Shown piece by piece: positions 7,963-15,071 of a stretch of DNA of 64,000 nt. This DNA is from Deltaproteobacteria bacterium (GTDB taxonomy: Bacteria > Desulfobacterota > GWC2-55-46), in the NCBI GenBank assembly GCA_016234935.1, contig JACRNL010000007.1, forward strand, positions 1-64,000. Direction: 5' to 3'. Below the pieces are notes generated by a model, which made no database searches, had not been told where the DNA came from, and was given only the letters and a program-made list of their open reading frames with translations. Both the position numbers and the translations under genes were made by a program. Positions within the stretch are counted from its first letter, which is position 1, and each line of letters opens with the position of its first letter.

Positions 7963-8012
7963 TTAAAGCCCCCGCTTTAGACATGCGAGGGCAGGCTTGC
8001 GGGGACATGCTT
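7963..8012. repeat. REP-like palindrome (CCCCGCTTTAGACATGCGAGGG family)
   Basis: CCCCGCTTAAAGC and CCCCCGCTTTAGACATGCG are followed by AGGGCAGGCTTGCGGGGACA between the two signalling genes. The same core recurs near 10808, 11091, 13452, 24979, 29647 and 62060. It supplies the spurious 24-codon extension of the downstream gene. Confidence 0.7.
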
Positions 8013-8027
8013 TGCCCTTTGCCGGCA

Positions 8028-9443
8028 TTATTTCGCGGCAGGCATTGACACTTTGAACTCGGCCCCGCCCTCGATGTTCATTGCCTGAATCCTTCCCGCC
8101 ATATGGTCTTCGATGATCACCTTTGACATATACAGTCCCACGCCCGTTCCCTTGCTGTCCGATTTCGTAGTAAAGTAGATGTCAAATATCTTATCAATGA
8201 TGCCGGCAGGTATCCCGCCGCCATTGTCTATGACGGTGACAACCCCCTGAGGGGGTTCGGCCCCTTGAAGGGGTTCGGCCCCTTCGCCGCCGAGCCTTGA
8301 GACCGTAATGTGAATCCGCCCGTCATTTACCTTGCCCGCCGTGATCGCGTCTTTTGCGTTGCCAAGTATGTTCAGGATGACCTGGGAAAATTCGTTCGGG
8401 TATCCCCGGACATATACGTCTTCCTCCTCATCCACTGTTATCGACACATTATGGTTTTTAAAGCTTGGGTCAACCAAAGATATCACTTCCTTGATTGCCC
8501 GGGCCAGGGAAAAATCCTCTTTCTCCTTGTTCGGCTTGAAAAAATTCCTGAAGTCGTCGATTGTGCCGGACATTTTATTGATGAGCTGCTTGCCTTTGAA
8601 GATTTTCTGGTCGAGAAAATCCCTGCTCAGCTCGTCGTGAACGCATGCGTCTTCTATATTCGACAGAAGCAGATTCAAGGCATTCAGCGGTTGTCTCCAC
8701 TGATGGGCGATGTTGCCGATCATCTCGCCCATGGCGGCCAGGCGGGATTGCTGAAGCATCAGCATATCCTTTTCGCGGAGCCTGGCGACGGCCTCCGTCA
8801 CCTTGCCTTCAAGCGTTCTGTTGATTTCCGCAATGGCCCTCCTGCGTTCATCTGCAAGCTCGGCCGTTCTCTTTAATTCACCCTGCGTTTTAGCCAGCTT
8901 CAGACTCTTGCTGATGGCTATCTCGTGGGTGGAAAGGAGAAAATTAAGGATATGCATCCTGTCGGAATTGATAAGATATTTTTGTTTATTGAAGTAAAAT
9001 TCCAGCCTTCCGTCGCCGTCTTTATTCCCGCGCAGTTCGTCGCTCAGCAGGATGTTCTCGATACAGGACGAGAGGTACTCTCCGTCGTACGGCTTGGCGA
9101 CGAAGCTGTCCGCGCCGCTCTCAAGGCATTTGATCACGTCGTCCGGATTGACGAGGGAGGTAATCAGTATGACATATATCCCGGCCATATCCCCGCCGGA
9201 CTTGATCTGCCGGCAGAGTTCATAGCCTGTCATGACAGGCGTGATGATATCGCTTAATACGATCTTGGGGTTGTATGAAGGTATCGCTTCGAGCGCCTTT
9301 TTGCAGTTGTTGACGATTAAAACCCTGTAATCATATTGACCAAGGGCGTGCTTTAGCAGTTCGGCCTGCGTGGGACTGTCCTCAACGGCAAGGATCCTTA
9401 CGTCCCTTGACTTCAAGGCGGTATTGTCGGCATTCATGTCCAT
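8028..9443 (-). CDS. Receiver-histidine kinase hybrid
   Basis: 471 residues. An N-terminal receiver (ILAVEDSPTQAELLKHAL; acceptor Asp in KIVLSDIITPVMTGYE; K in VAKPYDG) is followed by a linker helix, a dimerisation/phosphoacceptor domain with the His in GNIAHQWRQPLNALNLL, and a HATPase domain (N-box ILGNAKDAI, G1 DNGGGIP, G2 GTGVGLYMSK). HQWRQPL is typical of Pfam HisKA kinases that signal through separate regulators. No transmembrane segment is visible, so it is cytoplasmic and probably fed by another sensor. A palindromic element adds the sequence GAEPLQGAEPPQG between the N and G1 boxes. Confidence 0.88.
   Translation of the reverse strand: MDMNADNTALKSRDVRILAVEDSPTQAELLKHALGQYDYRVLIVNNCKKALEAIPSYNPKIVLSDIITPVMTGYELCRQIKSGGDMAGIYVILITSLVNPDDVIKCLESGADSFVAKPYDGEYLSSCIENILLSDELRGNKDGDGRLEFYFNKQKYLINSDRMHILNFLLSTHEIAISKSLKLAKTQGELKRTAELADERRRAIAEINRTLEGKVTEAVARLREKDMLMLQQSRLAAMGEMIGNIAHQWRQPLNALNLLLSNIEDACVHDELSRDFLDQKIFKGKQLINKMSGTIDDFRNFFKPNKEKEDFSLARAIKEVISLVDPSFKNHNVSITVDEEEDVYVRGYPNEFSQVILNILGNAKDAITAGKVNDGRIHITVSRLGGEGAEPLQGAEPPQGVVTVIDNGGGIPAGIIDKIFDIYFTTKSDSKGTGVGLYMSKVIIEDHMAGRIQAMNIEGGAEFKVSMPAAK
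8241..8284. repeat. In-frame palindromic element inside the kinase gene
   Basis: Two consecutive palindromes, AACCCCCTGAGGGGGTT and GGCCCCTTGAAGGGGTT, sit between conserved blocks of the ATPase domain. They are read in frame as about 14 residues. The same pair of palindromes occurs in tatB (54808-54857) and in the intergenic repeat at 11041-11084. Confidence 0.8.
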
Positions 9444-9561
9444 TGTTCTATATTATAAACAGACTGTCCTTAAAAACAAAGAGGATTTTTGATTTACTGC
9501 CTGAAAGGCCGCCTTTTCGCCATTCGGAAGCCCCGTCTATTGCGAAAAAATCCTGCTTCAC

Positions 9562-9599
9562 GTGACTTAAAAACCGCCGATATGCTATACTGCTATAAA
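9562..9599 (+). promoter_or_regulatory. Possible promoter of the cupin gene
   Basis: The 206-base divergent space 9444-9649 is AT-rich. GTGACT at 9562 and TATACT at 9586 are separated by 18 bp, with a second TATAAA at 9594. This is a weak candidate promoter for the cupin gene. Promoters for the kinase operon should also lie here, but none stands out. Confidence 0.3.
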
Positions 9600-9649
9600 A
9601 TTATGAAAACTATACGCCGTTAAAATAAACGTTACAGGAGGAAAAGAAC

Positions 9650-9946
9650 ATGGAGCTGATTGACGTCAATGAAAAGGCGGGTTTTGCCCCGGAGTTCGCG
9701 CCCCGCATACTGAGGGTCAGGCCGGAGTACAAGGTGCCGCTTATCTGCATGGAGCCGGGACAGCAGATACCGCCGCACCCGAGCGGGACGGGCATCTTCT
9801 TCGTCGTCAGCGGCAAGGGAATAATGACGGTTGAAGGCAAAGAGGCGGAGGTCAGGGCAGGGATGATGATCTTCGTCGAGAAGGGCGAGTCGCGCGGCAT
9901 ACGGGCCACCGAGAGGCTGACGGCCTTTGCGGTGCATATAAGCTGA
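9650..9946 (+). CDS. Small single-domain cupin protein
   Basis: 98 residues covering one cupin_2 barrel. Motif 1 is seen as GQQIPPHPSGTGIFFVVSGKG and motif 2 as VRAGMMIFVEKGESRGI. Only one or two His remain of the usual metal ligands (H-P in motif 1; no H in motif 2), so metal binding is doubtful. The ribosome binding site CAGGAGG lies 9 bases before ATG 9650. It is followed after about 160 bases by the hemerythrin gene on the same strand. Single cupins of this size are often linked to redox or nitric-oxide stress genes. A substrate cannot be named. Confidence 0.8.
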   Translation: MELIDVNEKAGFAPEFAPRILRVRPEYKVPLICMEPGQQIPPHPSGTGIFFVVSGKGIMTVEGKEAEVRAGMMIFVEKGESRGIRATERLTAFAVHIS

Positions 9947-10110
9947 GCAGCGGGCTTTCAGTTCCGGATTGCGCGGACTGCCTGAAGGGGACTAACCCCC
10001 TGTTGGTCTGGAATCTTCCCCTAGTTATTGACATTTGTCATTTCCATTTGCCCCGTTTTTGCGGCAAAATAACGTTTAGTTTGAAATGAAACGCAGGGAG
10101 GCGATGGTTA

Positions 10111-10791
10111 ATGGATAAGATGCTCGATGTAAGGGAAATGGCCCCTAAGGACAGGCACCCGCGGATATTCGACGCCTTCAAGGCCCTTGGGCCGGGGGAG
10201 TCCTTTATCCTCATAAACGACCACGAACCGAGGCCGCTTCTTTATCAGTTCCAGGCCGAGCACGACGGGGAGTTCGAATGGTGGCCTCTTGAGCAGGGGC
10301 CGCTGGCGTGGAGGGTGGTTGTCGCGAAAAGAGAGAAAAGCGGCCCGCACCGCACGCTGACGGACTTTTTCCAGACAGACCATAGAAGGCTTGACGCCAT
10401 TTTCGACAGGTTTAAGGATGCCGTCAGGGTTAAGAAGTTCGAAGAAGCGGCGTCGGCGTTCAGGGAGTTCCGCCTCGGGTTGACAAGACATATAAAGGCG
10501 GAGGAGGAGATACTGTTTCCGGTGTTTGAGGATAAGACCGGCATGCACGACGCCGGCCCGACGGCGGTCATGAGGATGGACCATAAGGACATAAAGGAGC
10601 TTATGGACAAGATCGTCAACGCCGCTGACGCAAAGGACGAAAAGACCGCCACAGACGGCGCGCAGGCTATCTTCAACATCCTCGCCGACCACAACATGAA
10701 AGAGGAGCATATTCTGTATCCTGAGACGGATTCTTTCCTTTCGGACGCCGAGCGCGCTCAGGTGATTAAAAAGGCGCAGACGCTTCCATAA
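10111..10791 (+). CDS. DUF2249 and hemerythrin HHE domain protein
   Basis: 226 residues. Residues 1-75 match DUF2249 (LDVREMAPKDRHPRIF, then GESFILINDHEPRPLLYQF). Residues 82-205 form a hemerythrin-like four-helix bundle with likely iron ligands H91, H127, E131, H158, E199 and H200 (TDHRRLDAIF, TRHIKAEEEILFP, MDHKDIKELM, EEHILYP). This is the architecture of proteins that bind a di-iron centre and handle oxygen, nitric oxide or iron-sulfur repair, like YtfE/Ric. It probably shares regulation with the upstream cupin gene. It is followed by a strong terminator. Confidence 0.85.
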   Translation: MDKMLDVREMAPKDRHPRIFDAFKALGPGESFILINDHEPRPLLYQFQAEHDGEFEWWPLEQGPLAWRVVVAKREKSGPHRTLTDFFQTDHRRLDAIFDRFKDAVRVKKFEEAASAFREFRLGLTRHIKAEEEILFPVFEDKTGMHDAGPTAVMRMDHKDIKELMDKIVNAADAKDEKTATDGAQAIFNILADHNMKEEHILYPETDSFLSDAERAQVIKKAQTLP

Positions 10792-10807
10792 TGTTTCGTA
10801 GTGCGAG

Positions 10808-10843
10808 ACCCCCGCTTTAGACATGCGAGGGCAGGCCTTTAGT
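10808..10843. repeat. REP-like palindrome after the hemerythrin gene
   Basis: CCCCCGCTTTAGACATGCG and AGGGCAGG, flanked by GTGCGAGAC and GTCTCGC, form a longer imperfect stem. It is a nested version of the CCCCGCTTTAGACAT family seen in this window. Confidence 0.65.
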
Positions 10844-10874
10844 CTCGCCTGCCGTAATTCGGCAAGGGTGCCGC

Positions 10875-10918
10875 AAAAAACAGCGGGGTTGACCTTTAGG
10901 CCAACCCCGCTGTTTTTT
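10875..10918. terminator. Strong bidirectional Rho-independent terminator
   Basis: AACAGCGGGGTTG pairs with CAACCCCGCTGTT around a short loop. It is flanked by six A on the left and six T on the right, so it can stop transcription from either side. It lies 84 bases after the hemerythrin stop. Confidence 0.85.
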
Positions 10919-11040
10919 ATCGGCGGCCAATGTGGTCTTTGGGCGGTCTTTGGCGCGTCTTAAGAGGCGGTTTAGTAGATGACCCCTTCCTTATCTCCTC
11001 CCCTCACCCGTGAAGGGGGAGGGGAGGGTGGGAGTGAAAG

Positions 11041-11120
11041 TTGCCCCTTGAAGGGGCTGAGTCCCCTCAGGGGGTCAAACCCCCCTCACTCCCCGCTTTA
11101 GACACACGGGGACAGGGCCT
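11041..11120. repeat. Intergenic palindrome cluster
   Basis: CCCCTTGAAGGGGCTGAG and CCCCTCAGGGGG are followed directly by CCCCGCTTTAGACACACGGGG. The first pair is the element found inside the kinase gene at 8241 and tatB at 54808. The second is the REP family. The two families are often joined. No gene was found in 10920-11246, although short open frames run through the repeats. Confidence 0.75.
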
Positions 11121-11247
11121 ACCCTCTCCTGCGAGGGGAGAGGAGAAAAAAGGATTTAAAAATTACGTAATATGGCACAGTCTAACATACAAGGGCCGGG
11201 TGGGGGCTTTGTCTGCGCGATATGGGTGCGGACATTAAACCTCTTTG

Positions 11248-11459
11248 GGCACCTGCGGTGGGCAAAGCTAAAGGGTTGCATCTTGGCTTTAGCCGTGCGC
11301 AGCACCTGCGGCGGGCAAAGCTAAAGGGTTGTCTCTTGGCTTTAGCCGTGCGCAGCACCTGCGGTGGGCAAAGCTAAAGGGTTGTATCTTGGCTTTAGCC
11401 GTGCGCAGCACCTGCGGCGGGCAAAGCTAAAGGGTTGTATCTTGGCTTTAGCCGTGCGC
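11248..11459 (+). repeat. Tandem array of four 53-bp units
   Basis: Four near-identical 53-bp units start at 11248, 11301, 11354 and 11407, each beginning (G/A)GCACCTGCGG. Every unit contains GCTAAAG and CTTTAGC about 13 bases apart, so each can form a hairpin. Units differ by single bases such as GCGGTGGG against GCGGCGGG. There are no spacers between them, so it is not a CRISPR array. The array ends in a CCTTTCTTTCAAGAAAGG hairpin, and a single inverted copy with the same end lies at 48605-48682. Confidence 0.9.
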
Positions 11460-11633
11460 AGCACCTTTCTTTCAAGAAAGGCAGGTGCGCGGATTTGACA
11501 ACCTAAAAAAATGCGTTATAGTTAACACCGTTCACCCGTTCGTGTCCGCCTCGCCAATCCCCGCTTAAAGCCCGCGGGGACATGACTTATCATCTCGTTA
11601 ATTTCCATAACAGCCCTGACATCGGCGCGGCGC

Positions 11634-11703
11634 GCCCAACACCACTTTCTGTTGCCGATATCTGTATTTGATATACACATTGCGCCGGAAAGTGGCGCCG
11701 GGC
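11634..11703. repeat. 70-bp hairpin element (CCACTTTC family)
   Basis: The ends GCCCAACACCACTTTC and GAAAGTGGCGCCGGGC form an imperfect terminal inverted repeat around an AT-rich centre. The reverse complement closely matches 35610-35678, which lies inside a membrane-protein gene. A third copy with the same ends lies at 53782-53850. Confidence 0.85.
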
Positions 11704-11746
11704 TTGAATTGCTTCAAGCAAAACAAATACTATTGTCAGGATTTTC

Positions 11747-13300
11747 ATGAAAAGTCCGGCGGCGATATCCGTAAAAAACATCTCAAAAAAGTACCGCCTC
11801 TTCAATTCGCCGAGAGAGCGCTTTATCGAGGCGCTGCACCCGTTCAAAAAAAAGTATCACAGAGAGTTCTGGGCCTTGAAGGGGGTCTCCTTCGAGGTGC
11901 CGGCAGGGGTGACGGCCGGGATAATCGGCAGGAACGGCTCAGGCAAATCCACGCTTCTTTCGATAATATCCTCCGTCCTTAAGCCAAGCGAAGGCGCGGT
12001 CACGGTAAATGGACGGGTCTTTGCCCTTCTGGAGCTTGGGGCGGGATTCAACCCCATGCTCACGGGACGTGAGAACGTATTTTTAAAGGGCGTCATCCTG
12101 GGCATTTCAAAGGACGAGATGCGGCGCAGGCTGCCGGATATCGAGGCCTTTGCCGACATAGGCGGCTTCATTGACCAGCCCGTCCGCGTATATTCTTCGG
12201 GAATGTTCGTCAGGCTTGCCTTTGCCACCGCCATCAACGTAGACCCGGACATACTCATAATCGACGAGGCCCTTGCCGTCGGGGACGCGAAGTTTCAGAG
12301 GAAGTGTTTTGCCAGGTTCCATGATTTCCAGAGGGAAGGCAAGACCATCCTGTTCGTAAGCCACTCAACTGACGCCGTCATAAGGCATTGCGATACGGCG
12401 CTGCTCCTTGAAGGAGGCAGGGTCGTCGAGGCCGGCGAGCCCAAGGCGGTCGTGAATTCCTACTACGACCTGCTCTTTGCGCAAAATTCCACGGGTTATG
12501 CGCCGGAGCCGCTTCTTGTGGAGGAGGGTTACAGGGGCTTTAACATCGTCCATGCCGGAGCGGGATACTACGCATTTTCGCAGACGCTTGGCGCGATGGA
12601 CGCCGGGGCCGCTAACGCCGAAAAAATTGAGGAATTGATAAAGGCCGGTCTTTGCGCGGCAGGCGGCTCTGCCGAGGAGGTCAGGCGGAAGGTCGATGAC
12701 ATTACGCCGGGCCTTGATTCCGCCGCCGTCAAGACAGGCGCGGCGGCTTCGATTAGCCCGTTTGATGCGTTTCTGGAAAGTGTCCCTGCCTGCGACGTAT
12801 GCAGGCAAAGGAAAAGCTACAATAAAAACGAGTCCCGCTGCGGGGATGGAAGGGCGGAGATAGTGGACTATCTCGTTGTTTCCCAGGGCGAACTTGACCC
12901 GGTGGCAATCAGGTCGGGCGCCGGCGTGGACATTTACATGAAGGTGAGGTTCAGCAGCGCTGTCCAATACCCGATGTTCGGATTTGCCGTCATGACGACC
13001 GACGGGGTCATCGTCTACGGAACGAACACGCGGCTGGCCCGCATCGGCATAGGGCCGGCACAGGCTTGCAGCATGGCCACGGTAAAATGGTCTTTAAAGC
13101 TTGACGCCAACACCGGGGACATCTTCATAAATCTCGGCGTGGCGGAGCAGATGCCCGACGTGGACGATATGATGGACGACAGGAAGGATCTCATCCATCT
13201 GCACGTCCACTCGGACGAGGAGTTCGTCGGCCTTGCGCGGTTTGAAACGGAGTTCCAGGAATTTCCAGCCGTAATGTCAGCGGGGCAATTGACAGTTTAA
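11747..13300 (+). CDS. wzt: ABC transporter ATPase for polysaccharide export (Wzt type) with inserted YRGF domain
   Basis: 517 residues. Residues 1-245 form an ABC ATPase with Walker A GRNGSGKST (61-69), signature YSSGMFVRLAFA (149-160), Walker B ILIIDEALAVGD (169-180) and H-loop SHS. Residues 365-510 look like the beta-rich Wzt C-terminal domain that recognises the capped end of O-antigen or capsule chains (VDIYMKVRF, GFAVMTTDGVIVYGTNT). Between them, residues 256-318 carry the small domain EEGYRGFNIV...YYAFSQTLG...VDDI that recurs in the next two genes. No Wzm permease gene is present in the window, which is odd because the two are normally adjacent. Confidence 0.88.
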   Translation: MKSPAAISVKNISKKYRLFNSPRERFIEALHPFKKKYHREFWALKGVSFEVPAGVTAGIIGRNGSGKSTLLSIISSVLKPSEGAVTVNGRVFALLELGAGFNPMLTGRENVFLKGVILGISKDEMRRRLPDIEAFADIGGFIDQPVRVYSSGMFVRLAFATAINVDPDILIIDEALAVGDAKFQRKCFARFHDFQREGKTILFVSHSTDAVIRHCDTALLLEGGRVVEAGEPKAVVNSYYDLLFAQNSTGYAPEPLLVEEGYRGFNIVHAGAGYYAFSQTLGAMDAGAANAEKIEELIKAGLCAAGGSAEEVRRKVDDITPGLDSAAVKTGAAASISPFDAFLESVPACDVCRQRKSYNKNESRCGDGRAEIVDYLVVSQGELDPVAIRSGAGVDIYMKVRFSSAVQYPMFGFAVMTTDGVIVYGTNTRLARIGIGPAQACSMATVKWSLKLDANTGDIFINLGVAEQMPDVDDMMDDRKDLIHLHVHSDEEFVGLARFETEFQEFPAVMSAGQLTV

Positions 13301-13362
13301 AAAAAACAGTTATCCTTGAATTGTCCCTTATACTGGCAGTCGGCGGTTTTTTACCCCCTGAG

Positions 13363-13386
13363 GGGGCTCAGCCCCTGTTTTTTCTC
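13363..13386 (+). terminator. Terminator-like hairpin after wzt
   Basis: GGGGC TCA GCCCC is followed by TGTTTTTT, 63 bases after the wzt stop. The stem is also half of the CCCCTGAGGGGGCTCAGCCCC palindromic element, so the repeat may have been recruited as a terminator. Confidence 0.55.
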
Positions 13387-13451
13387 ATCTCGGCGCGCAT
13401 CACACCCTGAAGTCACATCTCGAACGGCTAATAGTTAAATAGATATACGCG

Positions 13452-13550
13452 CCCCCGATTAAAACATTCGAGGGCAGGTGACGGCCAGTCTCCGTCCCCC
13501 GATTAAAACATCCTCGATAGATACATTCGAGGACATGCTCGAGGGCAGGC
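13452..13550. repeat. Double REP-like palindrome (CCCCCGATTAAAACAT type)
   Basis: Two copies of CCCCCGATTAAAACAT are followed by CCTCGATAGATACATTCGAGG and then CTCGAGGGCAGGCC. One palindrome appears inserted in another. Apart from the terminator-like hairpin, nothing gene-like was seen in the 318-base space 13301-13618. Confidence 0.7.
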
Positions 13551-13618
13551 CAGGGAGACGCCGGCCTGCGGAGCCGCGTTTTTAATTTTCCATCCGAAGG
13601 AATCACCGGGAGAAGGCG

Positions 13619-14989
13619 ATGGACGTTGATATCGGTGAAAAGCAGATTCAGGGCGTAGAGCAAAAGGTGGTGCTTGAAGCGCTGGCCTCGATGGCGGCAA
13701 GGCCGGGCTGTCTTTTCCTTGAGGTCGGCTCGTGGTGCGGCGACACGTCCGCCATCCTTGCGCGGATCGCGCGCGAGCGCGGAGGGCATCTCGTGTGCGT
13801 GGATTGGTGGAAGGGAAGCCCCGGCACCGGGTTGGCCGAGATAGCCAAAAAGAAGGACGTCTACGCCTATTTCTGGAACCGCATGAAGGAAGAGGGGCTC
13901 GAGGATACGGTCATGCCGCTGCGCGGGCAGTCGAAGCACGCCGCGAGGATATTGAAGGAAGGCTTATTCGACCTCGTCTTTATAGACGCGGACCACACCT
14001 ACGCGGGCGTCTCCTCGGACATAAACGTCTGCGCGCCGCTCGTAAGAAATGGCGGCGTCCTGTGCGGCCACGACTGCGAGGGCCGCGTCAGTGATTACGA
14101 CCTCGACTTCCTTTTATCGGGCAAAGAAAAAAACTTTCATGAATCCGTCCATTGCGGCGTCGTCCTTGCCGTTGGCGAGAAGTTTAAGGATTACTCGGTA
14201 AATTACAATATCTGGAGCGTTCGTAAAGGCGGCGGCAGGTGGAAGGCCGCCGCCCCGCGCCTCGGCAAGCTCAAGGACAAAAGGCAGCTTCCCCCGATAC
14301 CTATAGGGCTTACAAGCAGGCACATCGTCATGCGCTGCGGAAAGTTCGTCTACGCCGCCCCGCGAAGGCTCGTTGAGTTCGACCCCTCGGAGGAGGCCGG
14401 CCGCATTGACCCCGGCGTGGTAAAGGCCGCGACCGTTGCCGAATTGGAGGCCATTATCGGGCAAAAGGTGGAGTATTCGGACGCAAGACCCGTCCTGTCG
14501 GGGCAGTACCGGGACTTTAATTTTTTACGGTTTAACGGAAGATACTGGGCCATGTCAAAGACATTGGGCAATGTAGACCTTGCCGCGCTTGACCCGGCCG
14601 CGGTTAAAGAGCTTGAAGAAAAAGGTCTTTGCGCGGCGGCCGGGGCAGGGGCCGAAGCCGAAGCCGAAGATTGGAATGAATTGAAACGGCTTGTGGACGA
14701 GCTGATGCACCTGTGTCCCGTGATGCGCGAGGAGGGCTACCGGGGGTTTAATATCGTGGCCTACAAAAAGATGTTTTACGCCTTTTCTCAGGAGCTCGGC
14801 CCTTTTGACATAAAGACCGTGGACGAGGCGGCGCTTGCGGTTTTCACGCTCAGGCAGAGATGCGCCGTAGCCGCCACCCACGAGGATGCAAGGCGGCTGG
14901 TTGATGATATTGCGTCTTTATGCGCGGAGAGCGGACAGAAAGGCGGCAAAAATGACGACAGCGGAAAAACAGATCACATGAACGGGTAG
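13619..14989 (+). CDS. Class I SAM methyltransferase fused to three YRGF-type repeat domains
   Basis: 456 residues. Residues 20-200 are a class I methyltransferase of the Methyltransf_24 kind: motif I LFLEVGSWCGDTSAILARIA, then LVCVDWWKG and the Asp-rich FIDADHTY near 121-128. Residues 230-435 hold three copies of a small domain: a degenerate copy (233-281), a clear copy QYRDFNFLRFNGRYWAMSKT (292-363) and EGYRGFNIV...MFYAFSQELG (370-431). The same domain is in the preceding Wzt and the following radical SAM protein. The start has a good GGGAGAAGG site. A sugar or chain-end methylation role is plausible, since Wzt systems often export methyl-capped chains. Confidence 0.8.
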   Translation: MDVDIGEKQIQGVEQKVVLEALASMAARPGCLFLEVGSWCGDTSAILARIARERGGHLVCVDWWKGSPGTGLAEIAKKKDVYAYFWNRMKEEGLEDTVMPLRGQSKHAARILKEGLFDLVFIDADHTYAGVSSDINVCAPLVRNGGVLCGHDCEGRVSDYDLDFLLSGKEKNFHESVHCGVVLAVGEKFKDYSVNYNIWSVRKGGGRWKAAAPRLGKLKDKRQLPPIPIGLTSRHIVMRCGKFVYAAPRRLVEFDPSEEAGRIDPGVVKAATVAELEAIIGQKVEYSDARPVLSGQYRDFNFLRFNGRYWAMSKTLGNVDLAALDPAAVKELEEKGLCAAAGAGAEAEAEDWNELKRLVDELMHLCPVMREEGYRGFNIVAYKKMFYAFSQELGPFDIKTVDEAALAVFTLRQRCAVAATHEDARRLVDDIASLCAESGQKGGKNDDSGKTDHMNG

Positions 14990-15071
14990 GCCGTAAGCGA
15001 AATCAGCGGCCGCGTAAGTCTTAAAAAAACAGGCGCGTCAGATTGACGCATCAGCGGGCGGAGCAAAATCT

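Noticed and set aside
10108-10824. Long minus-strand open frame over the hemerythrin gene
   Set aside because: It mirrors a clear DUF2249-hemerythrin protein on the plus strand and has no family pattern; high GC makes such antisense frames common.
11248-11459. CRISPR array
   Set aside because: The units are contiguous with no unique spacers, and no cas genes are in the window.
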